From: Gracilariopsis chorda
Taxonomy: Eukaryota > Rhodophyta > Florideophyceae > Gracilariales > Gracilariaceae
Direction of reading: 5' to 3'
NCBI GenBank assembly: GCA_003194525.1
Contig: NBIV01000127.1
Coordinates: 124,001-188,000, forward strand
Length of the DNA stretch: 64,000 nucleotides
Below, piece after piece: positions 61,967-64,000 of this stretch. The notes under the pieces are model-generated. The model did no database searches and was not told the origin of the DNA. It saw only the letters and a program-made list of their open reading frames with translations. Every line of letters starts with the position of its first letter. Positions within the stretch are counted from its first letter, which is position 1. Position numbers and translations under genes: made by a program.

Positions 61967-64000
61967 TTTTTCTTTTGTAGAAAGTCGATATTGTCAGAAA
62001 AGTGGCAGACTCATACCACAATTCCTGGTCAGTATGGCCCACTGAAGGGCTTCTATTTGGTTCGTAGGGCTGCTCATGTGCAGTAGGACGGCTATAAAAC
62101 CTCGTAAGCTGGACTGGCTGCAACTTTGCACTCCAGTCCCTCGTAAACCCTAGTGCGATATGTCGGAGCACCTAAAAAAAATTATGGACACGCTGCTAGA
62201 GCTTTCTACCAGATTAACAGTACCAGCACCTGGTCCAGATGTTTCTCTCTCGCAGGTCGCCTGGGAATGGCAATCGATCTTTCGCGCTAACGCCGCCCCC
62301 AGTCCCCTTGTTGAGTTAGACTAGCCACTAGCACGCCAAAATACCAGCCCACCAGTTCTCCAAAGTCATCCGTGACGTATTACAGGTATATGAAATCCCG
62401 AAGCATTGGTTGAGGCCAAACTGGAATACAGTTTGGCCTCAGTGCAGGCAAAATTTCGCCCTAGGGGATGAACAGTAGACTTGTCCATCTAAGCTGCAAT
62501 AAACTGCCCTAGCAACACAGCCGTTGTGCAGCTCTGAATTTTTATGTATTGTTTGATCGCCCAGATCGGATACACACATTGTTGAGACAGTCAAGAAAAT
62601 ACACAAGAAGGTGCAAAAATCTGTTGCAATGGCAGGAAAAACTACATTCAAACACCCTCCGTGATCAAGACTTTAAGCGGACAAAGCGGTCTCACCCATT
62701 ATTGACACGCTCAAGAATAGTTTCTGTGACACCCAAGGAGCCATATGCGTCTACAAAAAAGGCATAGCCGCACATGCTTCTTAGGCGGTGGACGTAGAGC
62801 TTTCGGAGCAGAATCACCTTAAGCGAAAGCCCTACTTTCCACTAAGAATTAACAACCCCTTCTGAATTGTCAACAGGAAATAGTTCACGGCAATCAAGCG
62901 GTCAGCCAAAATTTAGATTTTTCTAATAAGGGGGGGGGCATAAGAAAGAGTTTTCTTTATCCGTTTTCCAGACCAGCCTACCTAAGCGGCGATCGTTCCA
63001 ATGTAGATATGCAAGAGTCTTAGTTTCCTTCAGACTCAACCAAACCGGTCAAAAAAAATTTTCCCTGCCAAGGAATCTGTAGTTCTTACGAACGGCACGA
63101 CGAGAAGGTGCTTCTGCAGCGCAGAGACTGAACATACAGCACGGCAGGGGGGGGGGGGGGGGCGTGTTCAGTACTTCTAAATCCAGCGAAGTCAGAAATT
63201 TTAAAACCTCAATTCTCGGAGTGCGCCGCGTTTCAAAAAACTCTCTGCGCTTTCCCAGTGGTGAGCTCAGGATTAAGTTCTAATTTCACAAGTCACAACA
63301 CTACCAACTAAAACTAAAGCCCAAGGAGACACTAGCAGTCCTTCGCAGGGGTGAGAGAAATTCCCTCGAATCCTCAAAACTGTAAAATATCCCAAGAGTC
63401 CAAAAACTCGATCGAATCGACTGCATCAATCTCTCAGCGGTGCGCCTTTTCAATCTCACAATTTCCTGGCGGAGAACCGTTTTGCAACGTGAAAATCAGC
63501 TTTGCTCCAGGAGTCCGAGAATTCAACCGAAGCTACTGCACCGAATACATCTCCAGAGAACACCCCCAGAGGCTAGACGGAACGCCACTCAACCCCCCCT
63601 GATATAATGGCTATAAGCCCCAACCCTAAAAGCCCCATTTCTCTTTGAAATGTCACTAGGTCCAGAAACCACTCTAATGTTTTCTTAAGCCAACCCTCTA
63701 TTTTTTGACACATCAATGCACCAAAACATCCCATCAGACTGTACCATTCCCGTCTTTTCTCTAAGTATTGACAGTTGCTTTGTAGTAAAATAGCCCTAAG
63801 GTCAGACGGCTGGCAAGATGGAGTGCCGAAGAGGTGGACAAAGGCCCAGAGCACGATTGGCTCGTGTCCATATTAGCCACGTGGGTCGGAGATAATTGTG
63901 ACCTGAGGTGTGACCTCAGCTGGACCTGGCACTGCAGCACAGTTCACAGGAGAATAGTGTAGCTTTTAATTTAATTTATAAGTAGTAGCTACCGGTGGTC
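61967..64000. other. About 2 kb without a recognised gene
   Basis: ORFs are all below 100 codons and lack motifs. There is a run of 16 G at 63147-63162 flanked by a short inverted repeat (CTGAACA and TGTTCAG), a shorter G run near 62930, and a CTGAGGT/ACCTCAG palindrome near 63904. Possibly the 5' end of the DIRS-like element and old repeat DNA. Confidence 0.4.

Noticed and set aside
63147-63162. Run of 16 G as a functional element
   Set aside because: Isolated homopolymer in gene-free DNA, prone to sequencing and assembly error. The flanking 7-bp inverted repeat is too short to weigh.
1-64000. CRISPR arrays, bacterial operons, riboswitches, rRNA genes
   Set aside because: No regular repeat-spacer arrays, ribosome-binding patterns or rRNA signatures are seen. 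Spliced genes and the element types point to a eukaryotic nucleus.

Overview
This window looks like nuclear DNA of a eukaryotic alga or protist. My best guess is a red alga. The evidence is a small island of ordinary eukaryotic genes (ribosomal protein eS12, a PEX13-like peroxin, a PTPS/QueD-family protein with one GT-AG intron, an ESSS-like complex I subunit, and a small protein with a possible organelle transit peptide), surrounded by dense, nested transposons. The taxon is inferred from the style of the elements and is not proven by any marker gene.

Layout. 1-17.1 kb: a decayed Ty1/copia-like element is split by a 10.7 kb PIF/Harbinger element (5475-16185, 22-bp terminal inverted repeats, TCA target duplication). 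That Harbinger element carries its transposase at the left, a Myb/SANT-like accessory gene at the right and, between them, about 6 kb of an intron-containing CCR4-NOT scaffold gene (NOT1/CNOT1). This is the most striking object here. 17.1-20 kb: a short broken copia element and a solo LTR. 20-27.4 kb: repeat-derived DNA, an unrecognised coiled-coil reading frame, and a broken hAT-like transposase gene. 27.5-41.7 kb: a second Harbinger element whose transposase gene was hit by an 11.5 kb Ty3/gypsy chromovirus with about 1% LTR divergence; the chromovirus carries a 630-codon ORF on the strand opposite gag-pol. 42-47.4 kb: the host gene island, with one MITE. 47.7-54.8 kb: a third Harbinger element with a copia element and a solo LTR inside its transposase gene. 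55.4-57.2 kb: a fourth, decayed Harbinger. 57.9-62 kb: a broken DIRS-like tyrosine-recombinase retrotransposon. 62-64 kb: no recognisable gene.

How the parts relate. All four Harbinger elements share one plan: a transposase and a Myb-like DNA-binding partner that face each other. Three of them also take part in nested insertions, so relative ages can be read: the copia fossil is older than Harbinger-1; Harbinger-2 is older than the chromovirus; Harbinger-3 is older than the small copia and the solo LTR. The Harbinger-1 cargo has stops and frame changes, so it looks like a captured gene copy decaying with its carrier. Assembly indels remain an alternative for part of that damage.
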